Of a stretch of DNA of 64,000 nt, positions 11,801 through 23,366 are shown in pieces. Source of the stretch: Tuctoria greenei (Eukaryota; Streptophyta; Magnoliopsida; Poales; Poaceae); NCBI GenBank assembly GCA_036927565.1, contig JAYESD010000009.1, forward strand, positions 166,554,929-166,618,928. Direction: 5' to 3'. The position numbers and the translations under genes are program-made. Position 1 is the stretch's first letter. Each line of letters starts with the position of its first letter. The notes below the pieces were generated by a model. The model saw nothing but the letters and a program-made list of their open reading frames with translations, did no database searches and was not told the origin of the DNA.

Positions 11801-14233
11801 GGTCAACTAGGGGACTCCTATAGGAATGATATCAATGCGGAAACTGGACGTACGACTTGACGACACATAAGTACCATTAGCGGTCTCCACGAATGGACTT
11901 CGATGACATCAAGGAAGACATTTCAGGGCAAGGCTCACCTTGTAGGCATTTCGCCGAACATCTTGGGTGTGCCCTTGATTCCGTCACTTCATCACCATTC
12001 AAAGAGCACCTTGGCACATGTCCTTGTCGATTGCCACCCTAGAATAGACCTGCATCCATAGACCAGCATTGAACGGAAACACACTTAGTTTCGCCTTGTA
12101 ACCATTTCATCGAACACCATGGCTGCAGTCACTGATCCAATCACTTTTGCAAAATAAGAGCTAACCTTGGACAAACTATCGTTTCCATTGTGTCAATGAC
12201 GTGTTCCTGCACCTCATCCATCACTTACATCACTCGTCTCATTGGTTGGACATAGACACAACTCAGAACGTTGTGATGACGTCATGAAGATGATAGCATC
12301 GGGACAGCACAAGTCGAACCAGCGCAACCACGTGCACTGGCATGCCAGTGGCGCAGAGTTAGACTTGGAATGCGCTGCAGCGGTGTCGTGAGGCGAAGAC
12401 ATGGCGGCAAGGTGCTGTAGCACGGTGAGTGGACAACGCCAAGCCGGTGGGCGGCGTGGATACGACGCACACCAGAAGTGGCGAGGAGCACGCGACGAGC
12501 TTGAGGTGCGCGGTGACAAACTCGCACGAGCACGGGCGCAGCAGGGACGCCGGCGAGCAGCACTGAGGCAGGGCACGGTGTTGGGGAAGAAGTGGCGGCA
12601 AGGAGGCCGCCGGCGGCAGACGTGCTCGCCGCGGGAGCGGACGTGGCACGGAACCAGGACGCGCGAGGCGCAGCGCCGGAGCGCGGGTGGTGGAATAGAG
12701 CCTGGGAGCGGCGAGGTGCACGCGAGGCGCGTGGGGAGGTAGGCGCGCGCGGAGGCGAGCTTGAGGGGGGGCCAGCGGAAGAGGCGCGGCCTGGCGCCGA
12801 CGGTCGGAGGCGCGAGCAGGGAGACGAGGTGGCGGTGCCGTGGGAGCGAGCTGCGGGGTGGAGCGGCTAGTGGGCACGGCCGACGAGCTGGCGCGGGGCG
12901 CCGGCGAAGCCGACGAGCTGGCGCGGGGCGCCGGCGAAGCGTGGCCAGCAGGGAGGCGGGCCTGCGGCGGGCGGCTTCGGTGGAGCGCGCGGCGACGGAG
13001 CAGCTCGGCCCGGCGGCCAGGAGGTGGAGGGGCGTGCAAGCGCGGCCGTGGGGGCGGTGGAGCGCCAAGGCGCAGGGGGAGCCAGGCGCGGAGGGGGTGC
13101 GCGCAGGCGTGCGGCCGAGGCAGGAGGACGGATGGGCCAGTGTCAACCGAGGCAAGCAGGCGCGGTGGTGCGGCGTCGCGCCGTGGCGGGCGGACGGCGG
13201 GGGAGGCGCACGGAGGCCGGTGTGGGGCAGTCGAGCGCGGCATGGAGGTAGGGTTCCTTCTCGGCAGCGCGAGCGGGCGCGGCGCGCAGGGAGGTGAACC
13301 GATGGCCGGGAGAGGAGGAGGCGCGAGCGGCGGTCGGGAGAGAGTCGGGAGGAAGAAGATACGGACCGGGAGGGAGTTCCACGGTGCTACGATAAGGCCA
13401 ACTTCACCGCGGTGGCGCCTGCATGCGGCTGCGTGGAGGCAGGGGAGGAAAGAGAAAGGAGGTGCCGACCTGACATGTGGGTCCCACTCTCTTCTCCCTT
13501 CTCTTTTCAAAATTCAAATGGAGCTAGCAGACATGCTTCAAAAATATTCAACTTTAGCCCAATGACTAAATAAAATGTGGAGAATTTTATGGTGCAATCA
13601 GATTTCAAAACTGAGCAAATTGAATTTTGAACTCAGGTTTGAATTTGAATTCAAGTGGTGATACTTGACTCAAGGAAATAAATAGTAGATTGGGTTCAAA
13701 AATCTTGAAACTTTGAAGTTACCCTTTTTGAACCATAAGGGACCTCAGGAAAAATTTGGAGTTGATTTGGACAAGGTTGAGCACAAAGTTTAAATTTGAA
13801 GTCGACGTTGATTAAACTCTCAGTACGTGTCCAATAAATGGAAAATGTGCTTCAAAAATTTTGAAACTTTACCGAGAGTCTATTGGGAATATTAGAAGGT
13901 CATGGAAAAATTTACGTCATGAGATTTGAATAATTTTGGATGTCCCATTTTAGGGTTGGAATAATTCCTTTTTCTTTCTCTCTATTTTATTTTCTTTTCT
14001 CCTTTATTTTTTCATTGAAAATGTGGATACTTGGAAATTAAGGATTTTTTACCTTAAGTTCCATTATACATCAGCAACCATGTTCTCTATGTGAAATTTT
14101 TAACAAGTTCATATTTCTAGTGAACATGGGTTAACACATATGATTCATGTGAGTTTGGATTTCCAAGTCCACTTTCAAAATTTTTAAGTTCGCATTTTTG
14201 CATTTTTGTTCTTCCGAAAAACGGGCTTTTACA
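8888..14233 (+). mobile_element. Solo LTR, 5.35 kb, in TNP2
   Basis: It begins TGTGGGGACCGGAGTCC (8888) and ends ACGGGCTTTTACA (14233), with an exact 5-bp target duplication TGGAC at 8883-8887 and 14234-14238. The TNP2 reading resumes on either side. No gag or pol domain is visible, and I see no internal LTR copy or primer site, so I read it as one very long LTR left by LTR-LTR recombination. It has a GC-rich middle (about 12300-13450) and an AT-rich 3' part. Strand is set by the TG...CA ends and the GC-rich-to-AT-rich order, and is uncertain. An alternative is a non-autonomous element with unrecognised short LTRs. Confidence 0.75.
12882..12941. repeat. 30-bp perfect tandem duplication inside the solo LTR
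   Basis: The 30-bp unit beginning GACGAGCTGGCGCGGGGCGC occurs twice in a row without a mismatch, in the GC-rich middle of the LTR. Confidence 0.9.
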
Positions 14234-14238
14234 TGGAC

Positions 14239-14804
14239 ACCGATATCTTTTTTGCACTGTTCGAAATATGAAGTGAGAAGACTATTTTTTGAGATACTCT
14301 TAAGTTTTAAGAGAAAAAAGACAAGAAACGTTTCATGATATCTATACCAAGATTGGAAGTTAGGCTCTCCATTTACTCTATAATGCTGCATCGATTCAAC
14401 TTGCTTGCTCGTAGTTTGATGCTTAGATTTCCAATTTTGTTGGTTGAACACACCAAATAAAGAAAAAACATGATGATTAGGATAGATGTATAACAAAGCA
14501 TGCTAATTAGTATAGATGTTGAACAAACACTTACTAAAAATATTTGTCCATTATGTCTATATTAGCGTACATGTATAGCAAAGCAGCCATCTATTTTTTG
14601 TTGTAGCATCATAGCTCATGCTACTACCAATAGTGGTGCCTCTCGTTTGAAAATGGAGAGGTCACTACAAAGGGTTGCTTCATCCATATTGTATCGCAAT
14701 GTAGAAGCATTAACATTGTGTTCTTCCGCAAAGTAGAAACTTGAAAAGTATCTTATCTCCTAAAGTGCAAATGCTTCGATGATGCGTCCTTCAAGCCTTG
14801 CCCC
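14239..14804 (-). pseudogene. TNP2 transposase, segment 5 of 6 (end of DUF4218 region)
   Basis: The minus strand starts RLEGRIIEAFALQEIRYF and continues SSFYFAEEHNVNA, completing the DUF4218-type block begun in segment 4 on the far side of the copia element. Further on it reads FNQQNWKSKHQTTSKQVESM and NFQSWYRYH. A frameshift lies near 14660 and stops near 14570. Confidence 0.8.
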
Positions 14805-15431
14805 TGTTAGAAATCAAGAGAGAGCCCAAAGATCAAATAGCCACTAAATCATCTCGAATTACATAGAGAAATCTGATTACAAGATAAACACCAAGTGCTA
14901 TCTCTCAAATAGCACAAGAACACTAATAATACCTTCTCCTACATCTTTGTTGTTGCTTGACGATGCGGCCATCTAGCCAACAAGGCGAGGCCGCAAGAAG
15001 AACGACGACGAGAGGCGTTTCCCCTTGTTCTTCTCTTGGTATGTTGATCGGATTTTGAGTGGGTTAGAGTGTTCAAGTGTGTATGAGTGTATGCCTTCAA
15101 GCATTATTTGATCATACACTTGACCCTCTTCTTATAGTTGACCAAGAGACACAAGAGGGGGCCTCCCGCCCTTAGGAATTATTGATTCTCCCGATCAGAG
15201 ACTCAAAATTTGGTGGGTTGTGTCCTTTCAATTAGAACACATGTCAATTTCGAGTTCAAACTGACAGTTACTGAAAAATTGGACTAGTCCGTATAGGGTC
15301 CGGACTAGTCCGGTTACCCTTACTGGACAATATCGGACTAGTCCTATAAGGGTCCGGACTAGTCCGATTACCCTTACTGGACAAAACCGGACTAGTCCGG
15401 TCTTTACCGGACAAGTCTGGTACTCCCAACA
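14805..15431 (-). repeat. 3' LTR of the copia element
   Basis: On the plus strand it runs TGTTAGAAATCAAGAG to TACTCCCAACA. It contains five GGACTAGTCC palindromes near its right edge (U3) and a TATA-like ACTATAAGAAG on the minus strand (about 15130-15141). Confidence 0.95.
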
Positions 15432-15447
15432 TTCTCCCCCTTGAACT
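15432..15447 (-). other. Polypurine tract of the copia element
   Basis: On the minus strand, AGTTCAAGGGGGAGAA lies immediately 5' of the 3' LTR, where plus-strand synthesis is primed. Confidence 0.8.
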
Positions 15448-15626
15448 CGAATCTGAAACTTACCAACTTACTTAATACTAAACTTAGTGTCCATTTTCTC
15501 ATGCTTGACATATAGGGCACGACGCATCACAACAACCATTTACGTATTGTTGGACTCGAAGACCACGATACATCTCACACTTGAAAAATGAACCTTACTC
15601 TTACTTGACCCCTAAATATCCAGTGA

Positions 15627-18600
15627 TCATAGGCTCTCCCTTAAACCCATGCCGGCTACGCGTTCACTGAACACGCTGGGTGGAAGACCTTTTGTTAGCG
15701 GATCCGCAAGCATACGCTTGGTACTTATATGCTCAAGACTTATGGTATGATCCTGGATTCAATCTTTCACAACATAAAACTTAATGTCGATGTGTTTGGC
15801 AGCACCACTCGACTTATTGTTGTGAGAGTAAAATAATGCGGGCTCATTATCGCAGTATAACTTAAGTGGCTTTTCAATGCTGTCGACCACTCTAAGACTG
15901 GGTAAAAATTTCTTAAGCCAAATAGCCTGCCCGGTGGCCTCATAACATGCAACAAACTCTACATGCATTATGGACGATGCAGTGACAGTTTGTTTGGAGC
16001 TTTTCCATGAAATGGCTCCATTCGCGAGGGTGAATATATAACCTGACGTGGATTTCTTAGTATCCACACAACCCGCGAAATCTGAATCTGAATATCCCAC
16101 TACTTCAAGTGGGTCTGACTTACTATACGTTAACATGAGGCCTTTTGTGCCTTGGACATATCTTAATGCTTTCTTAACTGCCTTCCAGTGATCAATCCCT
16201 GGATTGGCCTGATATCTGTCAAGCATTCTGGTCACATAAGCTAAGTCAGGGCGAGTACAGACTTGAGCATACATAAGGCTTCCGACAGCAGAAGCATATG
16301 GAACCAACTTCATTTGATCGACCTCATATTGGTTCCTGGGACACTGAAAGTTCCCAAACTTATCGCCCTTGACAATCGGAGCAGGCGAAGGCTTACTCTT
16401 ATGCATACTGTACTTTCTCAATACATTCTCTAAGTATGCCTTTTGTGATAAGCCTAATACCCCCTTATTTCTATCTCGGTGAATTTCTATGCCCAATACA
16501 TAGGATGCTTCACCAAGATCTTTCATATCAAAATTAGAGGACAAAAACTTCTTAGTTTCTGATAGTAGATTGACATCACTACTTGCAAGTAGTATATCAT
16601 CTACATAAAGCACGAGGAAAATAAATTTCCCACTCTTAAACTTAGCATAAATACAATTGTCCTCCTCATTTTCTTTAAACCCAAACTTTCTTATTGTCTC
16701 ATCGAACTTGAGATACCACTGTCTTGATGCTTGTTTAAGTCCATAAATGGACTTTCTTAAGTGGCATCCCATATGTTCCTTACCCTTAACAACAAAACCT
16801 TTTGGTTGTGTCATATAGACGTTCTCATATAGATCACCATTGAGAAATGTCGTCTTTACATCCATCTGATGTAATTCTAAATTGTAATGTGCAACTAATG
16901 CCATAATGATTCTGAACGAATCCTTACTTGAGACATGTGAAAATGTCTCATTATAATCAATTCCTTCTCTTTGAGTGAAGCATTTTGCAACAAGTCTGGC
17001 CTTAAACTTTTCAATATTCCCTTTGGAGTCACGTTTAATTTTGTAGACCCATTTACAGCCTACTGTTTTGGCTCCATTAGGAATCTCAACTAAATCCCAG
17101 ACTTTGTTTGTTTCTATAGACCTCATTTCATCCTCCATGGCTTTACGCCATTCAGATGATTGAGGACTTCTCATAGCTTCTTCAAATGTGGTGGGATCAC
17201 CCTCTATTTGAATTGCCTCACTCAAGTAGATCTCATAATCGTCCGGAATGGCTGATTTTCTTTCTCTTTGAGATCTTCTTAATTGCACATTATCTTCATT
17301 TTGAGGTTGTTGTTGCTCTTCATTGTTAGTGACAACGGGCTGAAAATTCTCAACCTCTCTTAATAATTCCATTGTCAATGGAGAACTAACAGCAGGTGTT
17401 GAATCATTACCAATTGGCACTGATGATTCAACAGCAGTAGGTAATGAGAAATATGGTTCTTGAATCATAGGAGTGGGTACATAAAACCGCTTCTCTTCAA
17501 GGTTAATTTCTCGTCTTACCGTACTCCCACTGATCATGGCATCCTCTAAAAAGACGGAATGCCTTGTTTCTACAAACTTAGTATATCGTTCTGGACAATA
17601 GAAACGATATCCCTTACTCTTTTCTGCATAGCCAATAAAATGACAACTTACTGTCTTAGAATCCAACTTACCAATGTTTGGTTTAAACAATTTTGCCTCA
17701 GCGGGACAGCCCCATATATGCATATAACTTAATGAGGGCTTACGTCCTGTCCACAGCTCATACGGTGTTTTGGGCACCGACTTAGTAGGAACCCGATTTA
17801 GCACATGAATGGCGGTTTTTAATGCCTCCATCCATAAGCTAACCGGCAAATCTGATTGACTTAACATGGATCTAATCATATCCATTAGCGTACGGTTGCG
17901 CCGTTCCGCTACTCCATTTTGTTGAGGCTCGCCCGGTGTGGAATACTGGGCGACTATGCCATTTTCCTGTAGGAACCGAGCAAACGGTCCAGGAACTTGG
18001 CCATACGGGGTAGGACGACCATAGTAATCACCACCACGATCGAATCTTACCACTTTAATCTTAATATTGTGCTGATTTTCAACTTCAGCCTTAAATATCT
18101 TAAATTTATCCAACGCTTTAGAGCGTTCTTTAATTGGATAAATATAGCCATAGCGAGAATAGTCATCTGTGAAGGTTATGAACGAATCAAAACCATCAAC
18201 AGATACTACGGGAAATGGACCACAAATGTCCGTATGGATTAATTCCAAAATTCTCGCACTGCGTATGGCACCTTTCTTAATTTTCTTAACAAATTTTCTC
18301 TTAATGCAATCTATGCATTCTTCTGAATCCGAAAAATCCAAATGAGGAAGAATCGATTGTGAAATCAATTGTTCAATTCTCCTCCTCGAAATATGGCCCA
18401 AGCGACAATGCCATAATTTCGAAGACATTTCGGAATCGATTCTCTTACGCTTATCCTGATGTGAGAAAAACTGATTGTCACTTACAACATTAACATCATC
18501 ATGCATAGATAATAAGTATAGTATGCCTTGTCTTATGGCAACACCAACCATCTTATTATCATACTTAATTACACATCTGTCTTTGCCAAACTGGCAAACA

Positions 18601-19870
18601 TAACCATCATCATCTAAGCATGATACTGAGATGAGATTTCTACTTAAAGAGGGTACATATAATACATCATGAAGTGGAAGTACAAAGCCATTCCTTAATA
18701 CTAATGGATAATCTCCAATGGCTTTCACTTCAGCTTCATGGCCATCAGCAACTTTAATGGCCCTTCCCCCTCTTTCTAGGGTCCTCCTCATATTTAATCC
18801 CTGCAACGAATTGCAAACGTGCACAGTGGCACCTGAGTCAATCCACCAAGAAGATGATGTATAATCTAAAAGCAGGGATTCATCAAAAAAGGCCACAAAA
18901 TCATTACCATTTTTGCAACACCATTTAAGGAAGCCTATGCAATCCTTCTGATGGTGACCTTTGTCTAAACAAAAGTGGCACTGGTCTTTTTCCACTTTCA
19001 CATCCTTATTTTAAGGATGGCTTTGTGGAAACTTACCCTTATCTTTATCATGGTGAGAAGAACCATGATACTTAAAAGATTGCTTAGAAGAATAACTCTT
19101 CTTAGCCTTACCTTTTCCCTTCACGTAATTGATTGCATCATAATTGTGAAGGGACTTAATCCTCTCTTCCTCCTGAACACACATAGCCATGAGTTTTTCT
19201 ATGTTCCATAGTTCAGGTTGAGAGTTGTAGTTGATGACAAAAGTCTCAAATTCCTTAGGAAGTGAGGCAATGATGAGATGCACAATGAACTCATCTTTAA
19301 TCCCCAAATCCATAGGCTTAAGCTTCGCAGCCATATTTGTCATCCTTAAGATGTGCTCACGCACACCACCTCCATGATACTTTTCAGTAACAAGCCTCTT
19401 GATAAGAGTGCTTACAGTGGCCTTAGAAGAACCAGTAAACTAATTATCTATCCTTTGGAGGTATTCAACAGCAGTTTCGCATTCAGGGATTGCTCCCCGA
19501 ATGGCCTCAGTGATAGTGCCCTTAATTACCATCAAACATTTCCTGTTTGATTTCTTCCACTTATAACAATCAATGTCATAAGCCAATAACTCAGTAGTAT
19601 ATTCCTTTGTCCTCACGGCAAAGGCTTCCTGAGTTTCATCATCATTTCTTACTGGTTCAACCGGTGCAACCGGATATGGAGTAGTGAGAGCCAAGTCTAT
19701 CTCAGAGACTGCTAAAGCAATCTCCAACTTCTCTTGCCATCTCCCATAATTGCTTCCATTGAGTGGATCAATAGAAGCGATGAAACTCAGTGCTGAATTA
19801 GCATTGGAGGAACCTTCATAATCAAAAAATCAAAATCAAGAAGAATGCATAAATGTTAACCACAAGAAAA
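15627..19870 (-). pseudogene. Copia gag-pol polyprotein, defective
   Basis: A single minus-strand frame holds gag (about 19830-19013), a zinc knuckle CHFCLDKGHHQKDC (about 18985-18940), protease WIDSGATVH (about 18850), the GAG-pre-integrase zinc region WHCRLGHIS, and an integrase core with Asp, Asp and Glu in the usual spacing (about 18220-17890). Reverse transcriptase follows, with YVDDILLA near 16600, then RNase H with DSDFAG near 16085. Breaks: TAG at 19442-19440 and TAA at 19013-19011 inside gag, and TGA at 15761-15759 where the family has Arg (CGA). After that last stop the frame stays open and ends LADPLTKGL-type to a TGA at 15629-15627. Usual copia invariants such as DVKTAFLNG are slightly changed (DVKTTFLNG). 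The start codon of gag is not clear; the first readable residues (near 19825) have no ATG just upstream, so translation may start after a splice. Confidence 0.93.
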
Positions 19871-19873
19871 TGA

Positions 19874-20299
19874 TGAGTTTTATCTTTCACTTTGGTTACT
19901 CGACCAAAACTCAACATTTGAGAATAACTGAAAATCAACTTGGTAATTTATCGTTTGATTTGGTTACTCGACCAAATTACTATGTTCTTACAAAAAGAAT
20001 GTCATTAATGTCTTTCGCTTTGGTTACTCAGCCAATAATGACATTAAAACTGAACATTGAAAAACAACTGAAATACATAGTAATTTATTTTTTGCTTTGG
20101 TTACTCGATCAAATTACTATGTACTTAGAAAGGAAAATGTCATTAATGCCTTTCGCTTTGGTTACTCGGCCAATAATGACATTAATATAACTTAAAATCA
20201 TGACAATTCTATTTTTCACTTTGGTTACTCAATAGAATTCCATGCAACTTAAATCGACAAGGCAATTTATCTTTCACTTTGGTTACTCGACCAAATTGC
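19874..20299 (-). repeat. Array of seven hairpin units in the copia leader
   Basis: Seven units each contain a near-constant loop around CTTTGGTTACTCGACC (plus strand), bounded by arms that differ between units but are self-complementary within each: 19874-19881/19906-19913 (8 bp), 19943-19949/19974-19980 (7), 19998-20007/20036-20045 (10), 20074-20086/20111-20123 (13), 20136-20145/20174-20183 (10), 20205-20212/20232-20239 (8), 20262-20268/20293-20299 (7). They lie between the primer site and gag. Confidence 0.9.
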
Positions 20300-20361
20300 T
20301 ATGACAATAAACTTAATTCAGAGCGGAAGCTTAATTAAATAAGCAAACTTAATTGTATAAC

Positions 20362-20735
20362 ACGGACTAGTCCGCACATGGTCAGACTAGTCCGAACTCT
20401 TACAGTATGGTTTTCGGACTAGTCCGGTCCATACGTCGGACAAGTCTGGTCCCATCAAAAACATTTGATCTGTTCTTTATTGAACTTTTCAAGTTTCGTC
20501 CGTACTATTCCAGACTAGTACGACCAACCCCGGAAAAGTTTCAAATAAAAAACTGGAAAAATGTCGAAATACCCAAAAGGGAATCTTAATCTTACCATCT
20601 TACCAAATCAACTTAATTTTCACAATGGATTTCAATCCAAAGTGCTTAATTGGTTTTCAATCAGATGAACGCATCAAAACGCCCTGATCCGAAAACCCAA
20701 CCACTTTACTGTGGCACACCGGACTAGTCCGGCCC
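20362..20735. repeat. GGACTAGTCC palindromes in the copia leader
   Basis: Exact GGACTAGTCC copies at 20364, 20416 and 20721, plus degenerate ones (GACTAGTCC at 20384, GGACAAGTC forms), match the five copies in each LTR. The rest of the leader has no ORF of note. Confidence 0.8.
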
Positions 20736-20821
20736 TTAGACCGGACAAGTCCGGACCTTCAAAACTTTCAGTGAAAAACTTCGATCAAAACTCAATTCGA
20801 AATGATTAGTGGTCTAAACTG

Positions 20822-20834
20822 GCTCTGATACCAT
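20822..20834 (-). other. Primer binding site of the copia element (tRNA-iMet)
   Basis: The minus strand reads TGGTATCAGAGCC just inside the 5' LTR, the standard initiator-methionine primer site of plant copia elements. Confidence 0.95.
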
Positions 20835-21461
20835 TGTTAGAAATCAAGAGAGAGCCCAAAGATCAAATAGCCACTAAATCATCTCGAATTACGTAGAGAA
20901 ATCTGATTACAAGATAAACACCAAGTGCTATCTCTCAAATAGCACAAGAACACTAATAATACCTTCTCCTCCATCTTTGTTGTTGCTTGACGATGCGGCC
21001 ATCTAGCCAACAAGGCGAGACCGCAAGAAGAATGACAACGAGGGGTGTTTCCCCTTGTTCTTCTTTTTGTATGTTGATCGGATTCTGAGTGAGTTAGAGT
21101 GTTCAAGTGTGTATGAGTGTATGCTCTCAAGCACTCTTTGATTATACACTTGACCCTCTTCTTATAGTTCACCAAGAGACACAAGAGGGGGCCTCCCACC
21201 CTTAGGAATTATTGAGTCTCCCGATCAGAGACTCAAAATTTGGTGGGTTGTGTCCTTTCAATTAGAACACATGTCAATTTCGAGTTCAAACTGACAGTTA
21301 CTGAAAAATCGAACTAGTCCGTATAGGGTCCGGACTAGTCCGGTTACCCTTATTGGACAATATCGGACTAGTCCTATAAGGGTTCGGACTAGTCCGGTTA
21401 CCCTTACTAGACAAAACCGGACTAGTCCAGTCTTTACCGGACAAGACCGGTACTCCCAACA
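20835..21461 (-). repeat. 5' LTR of the copia element
   Basis: It is the same length as the 3' LTR, 627 bp, with about 28 substitutions. The promoter-type ACTATAAGAAG is at about 21159-21170 on the minus strand. Four or five GGACTAGTCC palindromes, some decayed, lie at 21312-21430. Confidence 0.95.
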
Positions 21462-21709
21462 ACCCCGATTGTGAACCATTGGTTTGAGACATCCGAGTGC
21501 TCTTTCAATGTGATACATCTATCTATATTGCACAGAGCCACCCACTTTAGCTTCATATGAAAGATGGATTAGGAGGTGTTGTATTGGATTGAAGAAACCT
21601 GGAGGGAAAACTTTTTCCATCTTACAAAAAAGCACTGGTATCTTCATTTCCAACTTCTTCATCATCTTCTTTGTGATTTCTTTAGTACAAAGTTGTCTAT
21701 AAAAGTAGA
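21462..21709 (-). pseudogene. TNP2 transposase, segment 4 of 6 (DUF4218 region)
   Basis: The minus strand reads FYRQLCTKEITKKMMKKLEM, then EKVFPPGFFNPIQHLLIHLS, YEAKVGGSVQYR, a stop, and MYHIERALGCLK. The PPGFF...HLPIHLPYEA pattern is the start of the DUF4218-type domain of TNP2-like proteins. A stop replaces the Trp normally after QYR. The copia element cuts the domain just after this point. Confidence 0.87.
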
Positions 21710-22803
21710 TGTCGGTACCCTCAATATCGGGTACCACCGCGCACTGGAAGAAATGTCTAAGGACCCTGCCTCCCCGCTAAGGCAGGCTTTGGAGGCACCA
21801 CGTGTCCAGCAGGCCTGGACTGCGTCCTTCCACAAGGTCAGGCTCCAGTGCGGCCATGTAGTCCTCGGCTCGGAACCCCACCTCCCTGCAGAGGCGGGCT
21901 CCCGGGGCGCCACATGTCCAGCGGGACGGGACCCCGCTCCTCCACGAGAGTGGGCTCTAGTGCCGCCACGTAGCCAGGGGCTCCAAGCAGGCCTCCCCTG
22001 GAGAGGCGGGCTCCAGGGATGCCTCATGTCTGGCAGGACCGGATCTCAACTCTCCACAGTGGTGGGCTCTGAAGCTGCCACGTGGCCCATAGTGCGGGGC
22101 TCGGCCTCCCCCGCGAAGGCGGGCTCCGACGCTGCCATGTGTCCTACCGCCAGCTCTGGGCGGTAGGGAGCAGGAGTAAAGAGTGGTGTGCCATGCCCAA
22201 GTCGCGCATTGAAGGCACGCGCCTTCCCAAGTGCTCGGTGCAGTGCACGCTCCTATCAGGTGCCACTGTGCCCAATCACATCACAATGAAGGCGTCGCAG
22301 TGCTACCCTAGCTGCTGACAGGGTAGCTTACGGTGACATGACAGACAAGATATTTTTTGTTATCATTAACAACTATGCCTAGCTTCTGACAATCGGCGCG
22401 GAAAGGCGGCAAGTATTCAAGCCACAGTCAGATGAGGCAGGCGGCAATGAAGCCTTAGATCTTATACAGGCATAAGATCATCCCGGGGCCACCTGTTGAG
22501 TTGCGGCCCCACCTATAAGGTGTCCGGCCTTGACTATAAAAGGATCTGGCAGCCACCATTACAGAATCCCCTGTCAAACTCACTCAAACTCACACAAGCT
22601 TTTGTAGCTCACAACACTCAAGCAATACAACTCTCACCATGGATGTAGGATATTACGCTCCGGCGGCCCGAACCACGTAACAAACCCTGTGTTCACCATC
22701 TCTCATACACATGAGCTCCTTGAAGGCTAGCTCCTCCTAAAAAAGAACCTCTGGGGCTGCTTCTTAGTAGGTCCGGAGGAAATGTCGTTCCCACACTTCG
22801 ATA
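21710..22803 (+). mobile_element. Solo LTR, gypsy-like, 1.09 kb
   Basis: It begins TGTCGGTACCCTC (21710) and ends CTTCGATA (22803; the family end is CTTCGACA, so one C-to-T change). Flanks GTAGA and GTAGC are a one-mismatch 5-bp duplication, and TNP2 reads on across the site. TATA box TGACTATAAAAGG at 22531-22543. U3 has repeats of a GGCGGGCTCC-GCTGCCACGTGTCC type. Confidence 0.85.
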
Positions 22804-23366
22804 GTAGCTAAGCTCGACTACCACCTTCCATACCGCGTCGTCAAGATAACCCTGAAACATAATCGGCAGAAGTTTTTTTATTATTATGTGATAATCATGA
22901 CTTTTAAACCCATTCACGGCTTGTCTCAGGCTAGTAGCATAACTATATGGGAATTTCAACTTTTTCAACCATCTGAAGACTTCTTTCTTTTCTTTAAATC
23001 GAACACAGAAAGAAGCATGTGGTTTGCTGCCAATTTCGGGGAGCTTAAGAGTTGAAAGGTTACAAACCTTTTCCAAATCATTTTGAGTCTTTATATTGTC
23101 TTTTGTTTTGCCTGTCATATTTAAGCATGTGCTTATGATTCGTTCGACCATGTTACGTTCATGGTGCACGACATCAATATCATACATTAGAATTAAGGAC
23201 TTCACATACGGTAGCTCACATAGTGCACATATATGAGTTCAATTGTGGTCCTCTTCATAACCAACAAAATACCCAGGACAATCTTCATCTAGCATTTGTT
23301 TATTCAATAGTTCAACAAACTATGCCCTGTTGAAATGTTGTTGTGGTCCTTTTATAACAATGATAT
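22804..23366 (-). pseudogene. TNP2 transposase, segment 3 of 6
   Basis: The minus strand reads EDCPGYFVGYEEDHN, then VVHHERNMVERIISTCLNMT, GKTKDNIKTQNDLE, LPEIGSKPHASF, LKKLKFPYSYATSLRQAVN, FKSHDYHIIIKKLLPIMFQG and VWKVVVELS. The GKTKDN...LKSHDCHVLMQ type pattern is the middle to C-terminal part of the Transposase_21 (TNP2) domain. Stops are few. Confidence 0.88.

Larger units (their letters stand above)
14805..21461 (-). mobile_element. Ty1/copia LTR retrotransposon, 6.66 kb
   Basis: Two LTRs of identical length (627 bp) flank one gag-pol reading frame on the minus strand. Next to the right-hand (5') LTR is TGGTATCAGAGCC on the minus strand, the initiator-Met tRNA primer site. Next to the left-hand (3') LTR is a polypurine tract. 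Flanks GCCCC and ACCCC form a 5-bp duplication with one mismatch. It lies within the DUF4218 region of the CACTA TNP2 gene. The LTRs differ at about 28 positions by eye (about 4-5%). At least three premature stops make the copy defective. Confidence 0.95.

Noticed and set aside
12214..13565. Long overlapping ORFs of 240-383 codons on both strands
   Set aside because: They lie in the GC-rich middle of a solo LTR, overlap in opposite strands and frames, are Ala/Arg/Pro-rich and have no domain. Low stop frequency from high GC explains them.
15627..19870. Readthrough or recoding of stops in copia gag-pol
   Set aside because: Stops are TAG, TAA and TGA at different places with no shared context; ordinary decay is simpler.
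19870..20190. 106-codon plus-strand ORF
   Set aside because: It reads through the hairpin array of the copia leader; the repeated FALVTRP-like pattern is the translated loop, not a protein.
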